A DNA stretch of 64,000 nt from an uncultured Dysgonomonas sp. (GTDB taxonomy: Bacteria > Bacteroidota > Bacteroidia > Bacteroidales > Dysgonomonadaceae). The stretch lies in NCBI RefSeq assembly GCF_900079725.1, contig NZ_LT599032.1, positions 1,766,209 to 1,830,208 on the forward strand, given 5' to 3'. Under the pieces are notes generated by a model. The model was not told the origin of the DNA. It saw nothing but the letters and a program-made list of their open reading frames with translations, and searched no databases. Both the position numbers and the translations under genes were made by a program. Of this stretch, positions 25,962 through 36,433 are shown piece after piece (the stretch's first letter is position 1; every line of letters starts with the position of its first letter).

Positions 25962-28900
25962 TTAGAAGCCAATGTTTATACCAAATGAGAACGAACGGGT
26001 TTTCGGATACCACCAGCAATAGCTCATCGGCTTTTCCGGATCCAGGCCTTTTGGCAAATGGCTCCAGGTATATAGATTGTACCCGCTAAAATAGATACGG
26101 CATTTAGTAAGGTTAGCCTTGGCTATAAGCTTCTTAGGGAGGGAATAGCCAACTTCGATATTCCGTAACGATAAGTAGTCTCCATTCACGATCCAGATAT
26201 CATTCTGATATGTGCCTGTACTACGGTCGCTGTCAATAGCATTGAAACCTCCATAAGTAGGACGCGGGTAAGTAGCATTGATGTTACGGGAATCGGTAGG
26301 ATCATCGTTATAATACCCCCAAGCCTTGGTTACTTCGTGAGTACCCATGTTACTCCATCCCGAATAGCTGACAGCAGGAGACAGGAATACTGAACGATTC
26401 AGGTAAGCAGTGAGTATGGCACGGGCATCGAATCCGGCATATTCAAACCCGAAAGTCATAGATGGGGTCAGTTCGGGAATGATAGTATAAGTATCGGGCA
26501 CCATATCATTAGAGTCAATCTGACGGTCGCCGTTCAAATCCTTAAACACTGCCGTACCTAATTGTTGAGAACCATTCGAAGCTGTATTGTACGGATATTT
26601 ATGCGGATTATCTATAGCATCCTGCTGACTGGTTGCAATCAGATTAGGATCGCTAGCCCAACTATCGAATTTATAAATATTCCAACCTCCGACACTTCCG
26701 TTGAATGGTATTTCGTAGAGGTCGGCAACCGATGTATAATCACGGATACGGTCACCTGTTTTGCGCTGCCAAGCCACATTCGGTTCTGTTTCATCCATTT
26801 CGGTAATCTTATTGGTATTGTAGGACAACATACCTTCGATAAAGTAATTCACCTTACCTATATTACCACGATGACCGAGGGACAATTCCAGACCTTTAGA
26901 TTCAACTTTTCCGTAAGAATCCTGAGCCACTGCCACTCCCACTATACTAGGAATAGTAGAACGGTCTATCAGTATATTCGAACGCCACTCTTTGAATGCA
27001 TCAAACGACCCGTAAAGCTTCTTATTCCAGAAGTCGAAGTCTAAACCCACATTTAGCATTTCCGAAAGTTCCCACTTGTTGTTATTGCTACCTGCCAGAC
27101 TTTCATAAATACCACTGATGCTAGAACTGGAAGTACCAAAGTTATAACCTGTACCTGAACCATAAGTGCTCTGATATGGATAACGATTGGCTCCTGTAGT
27201 AGACTGGCCGGATGTACCATATGACGCACGAAGTTTGAGTAAATTAATATTCTTGTTTTTCAGCCATGATTCTTCCGAGGCTACCCAACCGATGGATGTT
27301 CCCCAGAAAGTACCCCAACGGTCGTCAGGAGCAAAATTGTCACAACCCATATAGGAAAGGTTACCTGAGAAAATATACCTGCTGTCATACACATAAGTAG
27401 CCTGTCCGTTGTACGACATGAAACGATTGGAGGACTGATTGGCATAGTTGGTACTCTCGATCCGGTTCACTGCATTCTGATAGGTACGGAAGAATGCCCG
27501 GGCTCCCACATTGTGTTTACCAAAAGTCTTATCGTAAGAGAACCCTGCATTGAAATTGAGATTGTAATAGTTGCCGCGTTCGTTAGCCGTCGGATCTGAC
27601 AATGCCGAGTAAGAGGTCATTTGAGACAATTTAAATTCAGACGGGTCGGTAACCAAAGGATTTGAATAATCATAATAATAAGAGTTGATACTATTGTGCT
27701 GCGTAGATTCAAATACATCGTAAGCATCGAAACTCACCATTGCATTTGCTTTCAGACCGGGAACCAATTCTCCCAGGTCGCCTGTCACATTCACGGTCGA
27801 ATACAGGTTACGGCGACGGTTCTTTTCCTGACCTGATGAAGCTAATAATCGCGCCGGGTTATTAGCCGTATTAGATGAATATATTTGTCCGCCCGGAGTA
27901 TATACCGGCTCCATCGGATTGGCTTCCACCGCACCGAAGGTCACCAGGCTGAATACACCTGTTGTCGGTTGCGTAATATTATCGATACGTCCCCCTAAAT
28001 CCAATGATACGTTCAAATACTTGTTCACATCAATGTCCAGATTCGAACGGAGGTTATAACGGTTCAATGTATGAGACGTATTGTAACCTTCGTTATAATT
28101 CGTCCATTTGTCATTCCACATTCCCTCCTGACGAAGGTAAGAGAATGAAACGTAATAACGCGCACGGGCGTTACCGCCACTGATCTGCATATTGGTCTTA
28201 TACAGCGGGGCTGTTTCACGATATAGTTCTTCAAACCAGTTTGTATTGAAATACTTATACTGGTCGACACCTGTCAGCTTTTCACCTGATGATACACGGC
28301 GATACATCTCTACCTGAGCATCTGTATACATAGGGTCAAGACCATCGAGGTATCTCACCTGATTGCGGGTGAGCGCCATATTATAAGAATTCTGAGTTTC
28401 AAATTTATTGCTCAGCATCTGAAATCCTATTTCCTGTGTAAAGTCGATCTTTGTCTTTCCGGCAGCACCACGTTTGGTAGTTACCATAATCACACCATTA
28501 GCTCCACGCATACCGTAAATGGCTGTCGCTGCCGCATCTTTCAAGACGGTGATATTCTCGATAGGGAATGCATCCAGAAACGAAAGGTCACGTTCCACAT
28601 TATCTACAATTACCAGCGGACTGCGGGCATTCTTATTCATCGTACGCAAACCACGGACATACATAGTGGTTTCTGTCCATCCCGGCTCACTGGACCATTC
28701 GTAGGTTTGCACTCCGGAAAGAGTAGAAGTAAAAGCATTCTGAAGTACTGAAATAGGGTGCTTCTGTAACTCTTCTCCGGTCACTACCGAGGTGGCTTCT
28801 GTCATAAATTTCTTCGGTTTACGTCCGAAAGGAACCGGCATGGTATGCAAAAATTCATCTAAATCAGGTTCCATCATGATTTGGAAAGCACCGCTAAATT

Positions 28901-29195
28901 CGGCTGTACCGGTAGCATTCTTATAACCGACACTGCTAACACACAACTCGTCGTCCAGTTTTACATTCTTCAGACTGAAATACCCATCTTCATCGGAAAG
29001 TGCTATGCGGCTCTGCTCCGCCACATTTACCACAGCTCCGGCAATAGGTTTGCCTTCGGAATCCACAATACGGCCTTTCAATACTTGTTCTTCTTGTGCC
29101 CAAATGTTGCAGGTTACGAATATGAAGACTCCCATCAACAGGAATTTACTTATCCCTGCCAACTTGTTTTTTATATTATTTATGCTTGTATACAT
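25962..29195 (-). CDS. SusC-like TonB-dependent outer-membrane transporter (second pair)
   Basis: The 1077-residue protein has a signal peptide ending near CNIWAQE, then a carboxypeptidase D-like domain (GRIVDSEGKPIAGAVVNVAE), a plug with MYVRGLRTMN, PLVIVDNVERD and ATAIYGMRGANGVIMVTTKRG, and a 22-strand barrel ending in the aromatic SFGINIGF. It imports oligosaccharides with energy from TonB. The usual EVVVVGYG TonB-box-like segment, clear in the other SusC of this locus, is replaced here by a divergent stretch near FLHTMPVPFGRKPKKF, so coupling may differ. It is 18 bases after the first SusD gene. Confidence 0.95.
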   Translation of the reverse strand: MYTSINNIKNKLAGISKFLLMGVFIFVTCNIWAQEEQVLKGRIVDSEGKPIAGAVVNVAEQSRIALSDEDGYFSLKNVKLDDELCVSSVGYKNATGTAEFSGAFQIMMEPDLDEFLHTMPVPFGRKPKKFMTEATSVVTGEELQKHPISVLQNAFTSTLSGVQTYEWSSEPGWTETTMYVRGLRTMNKNARSPLVIVDNVERDLSFLDAFPIENITVLKDAAATAIYGMRGANGVIMVTTKRGAAGKTKIDFTQEIGFQMLSNKFETQNSYNMALTRNQVRYLDGLDPMYTDAQVEMYRRVSSGEKLTGVDQYKYFNTNWFEELYRETAPLYKTNMQISGGNARARYYVSFSYLRQEGMWNDKWTNYNEGYNTSHTLNRYNLRSNLDIDVNKYLNVSLDLGGRIDNITQPTTGVFSLVTFGAVEANPMEPVYTPGGQIYSSNTANNPARLLASSGQEKNRRRNLYSTVNVTGDLGELVPGLKANAMVSFDAYDVFESTQHNSINSYYYDYSNPLVTDPSEFKLSQMTSYSALSDPTANERGNYYNLNFNAGFSYDKTFGKHNVGARAFFRTYQNAVNRIESTNYANQSSNRFMSYNGQATYVYDSRYIFSGNLSYMGCDNFAPDDRWGTFWGTSIGWVASEESWLKNKNINLLKLRASYGTSGQSTTGANRYPYQSTYGSGTGYNFGTSSSSISGIYESLAGSNNNKWELSEMLNVGLDFDFWNKKLYGSFDAFKEWRSNILIDRSTIPSIVGVAVAQDSYGKVESKGLELSLGHRGNIGKVNYFIEGMLSYNTNKITEMDETEPNVAWQRKTGDRIRDYTSVADLYEIPFNGSVGGWNIYKFDSWASDPNLIATSQQDAIDNPHKYPYNTASNGSQQLGTAVFKDLNGDRQIDSNDMVPDTYTIIPELTPSMTFGFEYAGFDARAILTAYLNRSVFLSPAVSYSGWSNMGTHEVTKAWGYYNDDPTDSRNINATYPRPTYGGFNAIDSDRSTGTYQNDIWIVNGDYLSLRNIEVGYSLPKKLIAKANLTKCRIYFSGYNLYTWSHLPKGLDPEKPMSYCWWYPKTRSFSFGINIGF

Positions 29196-29213
29196 ATGTA
29201 TTCAATTTAAGGA

Positions 29214-30989
29214 TTACCAACCCGGATTATTTTCAATGCCTGTTTTCCAAACTTCCCCTTCCGGTATAGGATAGAGATACATCTTGTTCTCAAACACCCG
29301 GCTCTGGGCCACCTTACGCGTAATGGTTCCGTCTGCACTTACATTTACGCCATAGATAGGACGCGATAGTGCTTCTACAGCAACATTCCAGCGACGGACA
29401 TCCCATGCGCGATGTTCTTCGAAAGCAAGTTCCACAGTACGTTCCTTATGAATGAAGTTACGCATATTATCTTTAGAAGACGTCAAATCGCTACGGTCTG
29501 CTATCTTACCGCTGATACCCGCACGGTGACGTATTTTATCAAGCATATTATACACTTCCGTACCGGGGCCTTGCGCCTCGTTCAATGCTTCTGCATAGTT
29601 GAGCAGGATTTCCGCGTATCGCATGATAGTCCACAAGCGGTATGCGCTCTGAGAATGTTCTGCACTCAGGATAGTTTCAGGAATATACTTGCGTACATAG
29701 TAACCTGTCGGAGTTGCATTGGTATTACCTATAGGGTTGTCCCTCTGACCTAATACTACGTTGATATTGCCATTACCCCATTTCACTCCATTGTAGAGGA
29801 CGGTTGCAGCCAGACGAGGGTCACGGTTTGTCCAAGGTTTGGCATCATTATATCCGCTGGCGGCATTTACAGCCGGAGCATTGTTACTATATACCGGAGC
29901 GCCGGTAAGATCGTACTGGGCAAAAGGTGAAGAACCATCTGCCATATCGTACATATCCACTAAGTTCTGCGACGGACAAAGCCCTCCGTTACCACCTTCG
30001 CCTACAGGTGTATCATTCTTGATCGCATCCCACTTTATAACTACATCATTGCGATAAAAAATCACTTCCTTGTTATTTCCGGAATACGCAGTCCTCAACA
30101 ATGCATTAGTATAAGACTCTACCCCCAAAGCATTCCCATCGGCATCCGTAGTCGTAAACAGACTGAAATTTGCGCTGTAATCATCAATAAAACTTTTTGC
30201 TGCATCAGCAGCTTGCTGCCATGTGATACCGGATTCGGCGCTGAAACGCGGACTAGCCATATAAAGCATTATGCGTGAATACAGGGCCCGTGCCATAGGC
30301 TGCCCGATACGTCCGGCCTGACTCGAATCCCAAGCTTCGTCATAGGTCAGTAATCCGGCTTCGCATTCTTTCAATTCTTTCAGGATAAAATCTACGACGT
30401 ACTCCTTCACTGTCGGGCGATTAATATAATTACTCAGCAAATCGCCATTCGGATCGAGCACTTCGGTCACAATCGGAATTGCCCCATAACGCAGGAATAA
30501 TTCCCAATAAAAATAGGCGCGAAGGAAACGGGCTTCCGATGTATAATGCAATTTATCCTCCTTGTATTTTGTATCGCTCAGAGAAGGCTCTTTTGGTACA
30601 CTCTCTATACGGGTAATGATCATGTTGCATTTACGGATAGCACGATAATGATGTTCCCATGTAGCCGTAAGTTCCGCTTCACCTGCCGAACCATAATAGT
30701 TTCCGATATTGAAAGTAGTTCTCACCCCACCTGTAGAATAACTGGTCTCTGCCAAATCCGTAGCCGAATCTAACCAGGAATCTTTTATACGGCTAGCTCC
30801 GTGGCGTAAGAAATTATAAGTATCATAGTGAAATTCCACCATCAGGTTCCAGTCGCTAAACACTTCTTCTTCCGTTAGTTCATTACTGGGCTGTTTGTCC
30901 AGAAAACCGCCGAAAGCGTCTTCGCATGAAGTCAGTGTGAAAGTAGCGATGCACACAGCAAATAAGCTATATATAATTGTTTTCTTCAT
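29214..30989 (-). CDS. SusD-like outer-membrane glycan-binding lipoprotein (first pair)
   Basis: The 591-residue protein has a lipoprotein signal (TLTSCEDAFGGFLDKQP) and SusD features: SEARFLRAYFYWELFLRYGAIPI in the N-terminal helical part, and MRYAEILLNYAEALNEAQGPG and IHKERTVELAFEEHRAWDVRRW in the C-terminal part. It is clearly a different SusD from that at 24053, so the two pairs are diverged rather than a recent duplication. It lies 6 bases after its SusC partner at 30996-34151. The protein is expected on the outer membrane surface as a lid for the transporter. Confidence 0.95.
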   Translation of the reverse strand: MKKTIIYSLFAVCIATFTLTSCEDAFGGFLDKQPSNELTEEEVFSDWNLMVEFHYDTYNFLRHGASRIKDSWLDSATDLAETSYSTGGVRTTFNIGNYYGSAGEAELTATWEHHYRAIRKCNMIITRIESVPKEPSLSDTKYKEDKLHYTSEARFLRAYFYWELFLRYGAIPIVTEVLDPNGDLLSNYINRPTVKEYVVDFILKELKECEAGLLTYDEAWDSSQAGRIGQPMARALYSRIMLYMASPRFSAESGITWQQAADAAKSFIDDYSANFSLFTTTDADGNALGVESYTNALLRTAYSGNNKEVIFYRNDVVIKWDAIKNDTPVGEGGNGGLCPSQNLVDMYDMADGSSPFAQYDLTGAPVYSNNAPAVNAASGYNDAKPWTNRDPRLAATVLYNGVKWGNGNINVVLGQRDNPIGNTNATPTGYYVRKYIPETILSAEHSQSAYRLWTIMRYAEILLNYAEALNEAQGPGTEVYNMLDKIRHRAGISGKIADRSDLTSSKDNMRNFIHKERTVELAFEEHRAWDVRRWNVAVEALSRPIYGVNVSADGTITRKVAQSRVFENKMYLYPIPEGEVWKTGIENNPGW

Positions 30990-30995
30990 GTTCTA

Positions 30996-33900
30996 TCAGA
31001 ATTTAATATTTACACCAAAATTCAGAGTCTTCATTATCGGGTAACGGTTAGATCCATTACTTTCAGGATCTGTCAAGCCATCCAGATCATCCCAGGTTAT
31101 CAGGTTGTTTGCATTAATAAACAGCCGACAGTCACTCATTCCTACTTTACCTGCCCAGTTGGTTGGCAAAGTATAGCTTAATTCTATATTTTTCAAACGG
31201 ACAAAAGCTCCGTTTTTCAAGAAGAATGAGTTTTGACGCTGATTATGATCGCCATAATTATTATAGTGCAACAATGGATATTTGGCATTTGCCAGATTAT
31301 AAGCTTCGCTTTGTGACGGATTCCAGCGATCGAGATGATGCTCCTTCACCTTTCCTCCGTTTACAAAAGCAAACATAGCTTCTGCATCGTAATAACGGCT
31401 CACATTATCAACCCCCTGGAACATCACACTAAATCCCCAGTTTTTCCAGTTGAGTCCTAATGTCAGTGCATATATATTTTCAGGAATATCGCTTCTGCCG
31501 ATAAAGGTTTCGTCCCTCTCGTCAATAAAGCCGTCTCCATTCATATCACGGTATTTGAGATCACCCACCTGTACATCGCCGAAAGTAGAAACCGGAAGAT
31601 TGCCTCTGTCAATATCGGCTTGTGTAACGAATCCATCGCACATCAGCCCAAAGTATTGGTTGATAGGGTGGCCTTCACGCTTACGATATTCGGTTTTCAA
31701 TTCAGGTTCGTCCATATCCAGAATTTCGTTGCGGGCATGAGAGTATGTCAGGCCGACAGAATAATGAAGGTCTTTACCTATACGGTCATTGTATTTCAAC
31801 TCTATTTCGTAACCGCTATTTTTTGTCTTACCCAGATTCCCGGCAGCCATGGCAACACCTACCCACTGCGGGCGGGTAAGGTATTCGGTCAATATATCGT
31901 TACGTTTTTCATAAAAGACATCGATATTACCGTTGAGTCTGCTACCAAACAAACCGAACTCAAGTCCAAGATTATATTTATGAGCGCGTTCCCATGTAAC
32001 TCCATAATTAGGATACTGAGCTTCGTAGATACCACTCTTTCCTGTGGTTCCTAAGTAATAGTCATTCGCGATCTGCGACCATTTTTGTTCATATAAGAAA
32101 CGCTGTCTTACACCGTTGATCTGATATATATCGTTACCTACCTGCCCGTAAGAAGCACGAAGTTTCAGATTATCCAACCAGTTTTCGGTACCCTTCATAA
32201 ATTCTTCGTTTGCAATACGCCATCCCAATGAGAATGAAGGAAAAAAGCCAAAGCGTTTGCCGCGCATAAAGTTTTCGGAACCATTATATCCGGCATTGAA
32301 CTCGGCAAGATAACGGTCGTCATACCCATACGTAACACGCCCCACTAAACCTTGGTAACGCTGTGCCAGATCCGACTTATAACGATAGTCATTCTGCATA
32401 TACAACATCATGGCAGTAACATCATGCTTGCCGAACTTGCGGGCATAATTCACCTGAGCCTCCATATAGAGTTTATAGATAGATTTAAATTTTTGTGAAT
32501 CCCTCAAACTCGTTTCCTCCGTGAATGCCAATTCGGTATCTTTATTAAACTGATTATAAGCATCGATAGACGTATAGTTATCGCGGTCATTCAATTCGTA
32601 AGTAGCAAAACCTGCTGAATAAAGATTGGTATGATAATTTTCATAGTCGAACGAAAGCATTGCTTTGGCACTTAATCCTTCGGTCAGCCATCCCAGTTTA
32701 TAGTCTACAATAAAATTTGTTTCATTGATGGTATTCACCGCACGGTAGTAACCACCCTCGGCCAGTGCGGCTACTATGTTGTTCTGGTACTGTGAACTCC
32801 CTCCATAAAGGGTTTTGGTATCTTCACCGTTCTGTACCGTATATGATACAGGGAAGAGCCAGCCCGGAGTATGATTCAGTTCATAAAATGTTTGACTATA
32901 ATCATTTCGTTCTTCGGTATTGGAACCTTTACGTTCTTCGAAACGGGTACCGAAGTTTACCGAGAAAGTTAAATCCTTAGTCAGGAAAAAGTCTGTATTG
33001 GCCCGGAAAGAGTAACGACGGTAATGAGGGCTTGAACCATTACCATATACATTGTTACTTAAATTCTTAACCAACGATGACTGATCGTAAAATTCACCTG
33101 AGGCATAGTAACGCATGCGTTTGGTCCCCCCGCGTACACTTACATTGTAACGCTGCGCGGGAGCTGTACTTTTCAATACTTCATCATACCAATCCACGTT
33201 TGGATAAAGCATAGCGTCCAATCCGCTCAATTGGCCGGCACTCGATTTGCGATACATCTCAATATCACTGGCAGAGAACTGGGAAGGTAACCCATCATTC
33301 GCTAATGCTTCTTCGAGCAATGTCACCGACTCATAAGAGTTCAGATAAGTATTTTTGCGTGTAGGACTTTGTATCTGCCAGTTAGCCGTCAGACTCACTT
33401 CCGGTTTTTGTTCCTTGCCTCTCTTGGTGGTGATCAGCATAACACCATTTGCACCACGCACACCATATACTGCTGTGGCAGAAGCATCTTTCAATACGGA
33501 AATAGTTTCGATATCGTCCGGCGCAATCTGAGAGAACGGACGCTCGATACCATCTACAAGGATAAGAGGCTGAGCATCGCCCGCAAAGGTAGCGCGTCCA
33601 CGGATATAGATCTGTGTATCATCTGCACCCGGTGCACCTGAAGTCTGAGATGTGACAACACCGCTAATCTTACCTGCAATAGCTTGTGATACGTTAGCTG
33701 CCGGAGATTGTAGTATGTCTTTAGTATTCAGCTGTGAAATAGCACCTATGACACTCTCCTTTTTCTGTGCGCCATAGCCGACTACGACTACTTCACTCAA
33801 CAATTCGGAGTCTTCTCTCATTGTCACATTTATTATAGTCTTTCCTTTCACACTTATTTCCTGTGGCTGAAAGCCTATGAATGAAAACAGCAATATAGCG

Positions 33901-34151
33901 TTGTCATTGCTGACTGTCAATCTGAAGCCACCGTCGTCATCTGTAATAGTGCCGTTGGTAGTCCCTTTTTCAACGACACTGGCACCGATAACGGTCTCTC
34001 CGGTAATATCTTTTACGATACCTGTTACCTGCCTGGACTGGGCCCATACGTTTTGTCCAATCAGCATCAAAACAACTATTGGCAGCAGCCGCAGGAGCAA
34101 ATTGCTCCACGGTGCTTTTCCATTTGTTCGTTTATTTTTCATATATAGCAT
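30996..34151 (-). CDS. SusC-like TonB-dependent outer-membrane transporter (first pair)
   Basis: The 1051-residue protein has a signal peptide ending at NVWAQS (an ATG at codon 4 is an equally good start). A carboxypeptidase D-like domain (GIVKDITGETVIGASVVEKG) is followed by the SusC motif EVVVVGYGAQKKES, the plug (IYIRGRATFAGDAQPLILVD, ATAVYGVRGANGVMLITTKRG) and the barrel ending in LNFGVNIKF. It is the main TonB-dependent importer of the locus. It is 12 bases after the surface glycan-binding lipoprotein gene and 6 before SusD. Confidence 0.96.
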   Translation of the reverse strand: MLYMKNKRTNGKAPWSNLLLRLLPIVVLMLIGQNVWAQSRQVTGIVKDITGETVIGASVVEKGTTNGTITDDDGGFRLTVSNDNAILLFSFIGFQPQEISVKGKTIINVTMREDSELLSEVVVVGYGAQKKESVIGAISQLNTKDILQSPAANVSQAIAGKISGVVTSQTSGAPGADDTQIYIRGRATFAGDAQPLILVDGIERPFSQIAPDDIETISVLKDASATAVYGVRGANGVMLITTKRGKEQKPEVSLTANWQIQSPTRKNTYLNSYESVTLLEEALANDGLPSQFSASDIEMYRKSSAGQLSGLDAMLYPNVDWYDEVLKSTAPAQRYNVSVRGGTKRMRYYASGEFYDQSSLVKNLSNNVYGNGSSPHYRRYSFRANTDFFLTKDLTFSVNFGTRFEERKGSNTEERNDYSQTFYELNHTPGWLFPVSYTVQNGEDTKTLYGGSSQYQNNIVAALAEGGYYRAVNTINETNFIVDYKLGWLTEGLSAKAMLSFDYENYHTNLYSAGFATYELNDRDNYTSIDAYNQFNKDTELAFTEETSLRDSQKFKSIYKLYMEAQVNYARKFGKHDVTAMMLYMQNDYRYKSDLAQRYQGLVGRVTYGYDDRYLAEFNAGYNGSENFMRGKRFGFFPSFSLGWRIANEEFMKGTENWLDNLKLRASYGQVGNDIYQINGVRQRFLYEQKWSQIANDYYLGTTGKSGIYEAQYPNYGVTWERAHKYNLGLEFGLFGSRLNGNIDVFYEKRNDILTEYLTRPQWVGVAMAAGNLGKTKNSGYEIELKYNDRIGKDLHYSVGLTYSHARNEILDMDEPELKTEYRKREGHPINQYFGLMCDGFVTQADIDRGNLPVSTFGDVQVGDLKYRDMNGDGFIDERDETFIGRSDIPENIYALTLGLNWKNWGFSVMFQGVDNVSRYYDAEAMFAFVNGGKVKEHHLDRWNPSQSEAYNLANAKYPLLHYNNYGDHNQRQNSFFLKNGAFVRLKNIELSYTLPTNWAGKVGMSDCRLFINANNLITWDDLDGLTDPESNGSNRYPIMKTLNFGVNIKF

Positions 34152-34163
34152 TTTATTGATTTA

Positions 34164-35957
34164 TTATTCGGCAGCATTCAAGAACGGATAGTATCCTACC
34201 GTACGCATATTCAGACTGGCTAATTCTACTGTAAGAAATGCGCCTATGTCAGTCGTTATTCCTTCATAGAAGAATGTGTAGTCGCCCAGTTTCACACCAT
34301 CGGCTGTTGTTACTTTAGCTGTCATATCCAGACGATTACCGTTGCGTTCCAAGATTATCATACAGTGTGCGCCTTTCATTTGTGTAGCAAAACTGTCCCA
34401 ATCATAACTTGCGGATATATTTGCTGCATTGTAGTTAGATCCCTCAGGTCCCCATCCGAAAGCATCGGCGCGCACCACGAAATACTCGGCATACCCTGCT
34501 TCTCCCCGATCTTTACCATTGGTTACAACTAGCAACCAATTGTTCCAGTTTGCAGTAGCATTAGAGTTATTAATGAAAGTGTAAACGAAAGGGGTTGTAT
34601 TAACAATCGAGAAATTAGAGAAATACGACCACCAACCTGCACTCATGTCTGCCGGACCGACCAGATAGGTATCCGGAGCATATTGCTGACCTACATATAC
34701 AGTTTCGGGATCAATTTCAAGATACGATCCTTCGCAAGTAAGGATTGCACCGATAGTTCCGGACAATGTTCCTTCGATAAAATTGTTCATTGTGTATACT
34801 GTACCTTCGGCTGTAGTTGTCACGGCAGTAATTTGTATACGGTTACCAGTACGTTTGATAGTCAAATCTACATAAGCACCTTTCATATCGGATGTAAAAG
34901 TATCCATGTTGTAATTACTGGTCACATTATCGGCAGAATAGAGTGTACCCCATCCGAAAGCATCGGCGCGCAATGCGAGATATTCTACGCGGCTATCATT
35001 AGTTTGGTCTTTTCCATCTGTAAGAATCAATACCCAGTTATTATAAACCGTAGCACCATTAGTATGATTATAGAAACCATAGTGTATAGTCTGGTCGCCC
35101 TGCATTGTTACAAGATCGGAGAAAGCCGACCACCAAGGGGTAGACATATCTTCGTTACCAACAATGATGTAATTATTTTCTTCCTCTTCACCACCTGTTC
35201 CCGGCACTTTTATCTGACTGTCGGTAATCTGATTACGGTAGATAGTGAGATCGTCAAGCATCCATTCCTGAGTTTCACTGCCAGAACCATAACCCAGATA
35301 TAAAGAAGGTACGGAAGCCATGAACTGAACAATTTTTGAGAAATCAAACTCGGTAACTTCCTTATCTATTTTTTTCTGTCCATCTACATATACAACATAT
35401 CCGTTGTCACGGATTGTCATTGCTACATAGTGCCATTCACCGGCTGTAAGCAATCCGGTTTTATAGTCTGAAGGGTTGTTGTCCTCGTATTTTCCGTCAA
35501 CACCATCATAACTCAGCCAGCCATTAGCTGTGAAAAAGAATTTCTGTGTACCATTCTCGTTTTGGAAAGAGAATAATGCCCCATCCAAATCCTGTTCGGA
35601 GTTTTCTCCTGTTTGAACTACTTGTTTCATCCAGAAAGTGAGTGAAACTCCATTTTGAGCTTTCACGCTATTGAGCGGATTATCGATATGTGCATATCCA
35701 CCATTCAGATGGAGCACACTACTTTTGCGCTCGTCATCATTTACCAGTGTGGGGATATTGCCATCACTATAGGCATAGAGTTGGATAATTGCAGGGTCGA
35801 TTTCCTCCTCGAAGGAATAAGTAACTATCTTTTCCAGTTTAGGATACACCTGGTTGCCTGAAGGGGAATCTGTTTCTCCCCAGTCCTGACATGAAGCACA
35901 CAAAAGGATTGTAAATGCTGCCATGATCAATGGCGCCCATTTTTTAACTTTTTGCAT
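34164..35957 (-). CDS. Surface glycan-binding lipoprotein: LamG domain plus two tandem repeats
   Basis: The 597-residue protein has a lipoprotein signal (ILLCASCQDWGE). Residues about 45-255 resemble a LamG/concanavalin-type jelly roll (GVSLTFWMKQ, GEWHYVAMTIRDNGYVVYVDG, WMLDDLTIYRNQI). After an acidic linker (GGEEEENN) come two similar copies of about 165 residues each, sharing WWS.FS near the start, NNW.L..T.GKD, a common RADAFGWG and a MKGA...RNGNR-like segment. I do not recognise the repeated module; its conserved Trp and Asp suggest carbohydrate binding. It is the first gene of the SusCD operon, where B. thetaiotaomicron, as I recall, also has its glycan-binding protein. There is no visible catalytic motif. 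Confidence 0.8.
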   Translation of the reverse strand: MQKVKKWAPLIMAAFTILLCASCQDWGETDSPSGNQVYPKLEKIVTYSFEEEIDPAIIQLYAYSDGNIPTLVNDDERKSSVLHLNGGYAHIDNPLNSVKAQNGVSLTFWMKQVVQTGENSEQDLDGALFSFQNENGTQKFFFTANGWLSYDGVDGKYEDNNPSDYKTGLLTAGEWHYVAMTIRDNGYVVYVDGQKKIDKEVTEFDFSKIVQFMASVPSLYLGYGSGSETQEWMLDDLTIYRNQITDSQIKVPGTGGEEEENNYIIVGNEDMSTPWWSAFSDLVTMQGDQTIHYGFYNHTNGATVYNNWVLILTDGKDQTNDSRVEYLALRADAFGWGTLYSADNVTSNYNMDTFTSDMKGAYVDLTIKRTGNRIQITAVTTTAEGTVYTMNNFIEGTLSGTIGAILTCEGSYLEIDPETVYVGQQYAPDTYLVGPADMSAGWWSYFSNFSIVNTTPFVYTFINNSNATANWNNWLLVVTNGKDRGEAGYAEYFVVRADAFGWGPEGSNYNAANISASYDWDSFATQMKGAHCMIILERNGNRLDMTAKVTTADGVKLGDYTFFYEGITTDIGAFLTVELASLNMRTVGYYPFLNAAE

Positions 35958-35992
35958 ATAACTTAGATTAATGATTAATAATTCTTTTTTGT

Positions 35993-36006
35993 GCAGTGTG
36001 CACTGC
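35993..36006 (-). promoter_or_regulatory. GCAGTG-TG-CACTGC palindrome upstream of the glycan-binding protein
   Basis: A perfect 6-bp dyad with a 2-base centre sits 36 bases upstream of the start codon. It could be an operator or a small leader hairpin. Confidence 0.4.
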
Positions 36007-36124
36007 TCAGAAAAACATTTCGGTTAACACAGTATATTACTGTTCTTCAATAGATTTAGAATTTAGAAAGTATGAGGTAGTTCCTATAGTTTTATACGCT
36101 TACTGATTTTTTTTTAAAACAAAA

Positions 36125-36171
36125 AATCTTTGCTTCAAAAAGGCTTGTTATGCTTTTTTGAAGTAAAGATT
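36125..36171 (-). terminator. Long hairpin with T tract (terminator or attenuator)
   Basis: Arms at 36125-36144 and 36152-36171 pair over 20 positions with two mismatches (G-U possible on one strand) around a 7-nt loop. On the - strand the stem is followed by T-rich sequence. It could end the GH43-GH51-GH43 transcript or act as an attenuator ahead of the SusCD operon. Confidence 0.6.
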
Positions 36172-36195
36172 AAATTCGATAAAGAAGTTTGTGTT

Positions 36196-36242
<47 letters not shown>

Positions 36243-36433
36243 ACAAAATACATATAACATACAAGTTTTCAGCAAAAAAACTTATATTAATCCTGTTATT
36301 ATTTTGTATTTTATTGAGCATAATTCTATTTTTTCCTTATTAAAATCAGTAAGCGCACAAAATTAGATAAAAATCAACACTACTCTATAAATTCAGCATT
36401 TTTGCCTGTAAGTATTTTTATAATTTTCATTTA

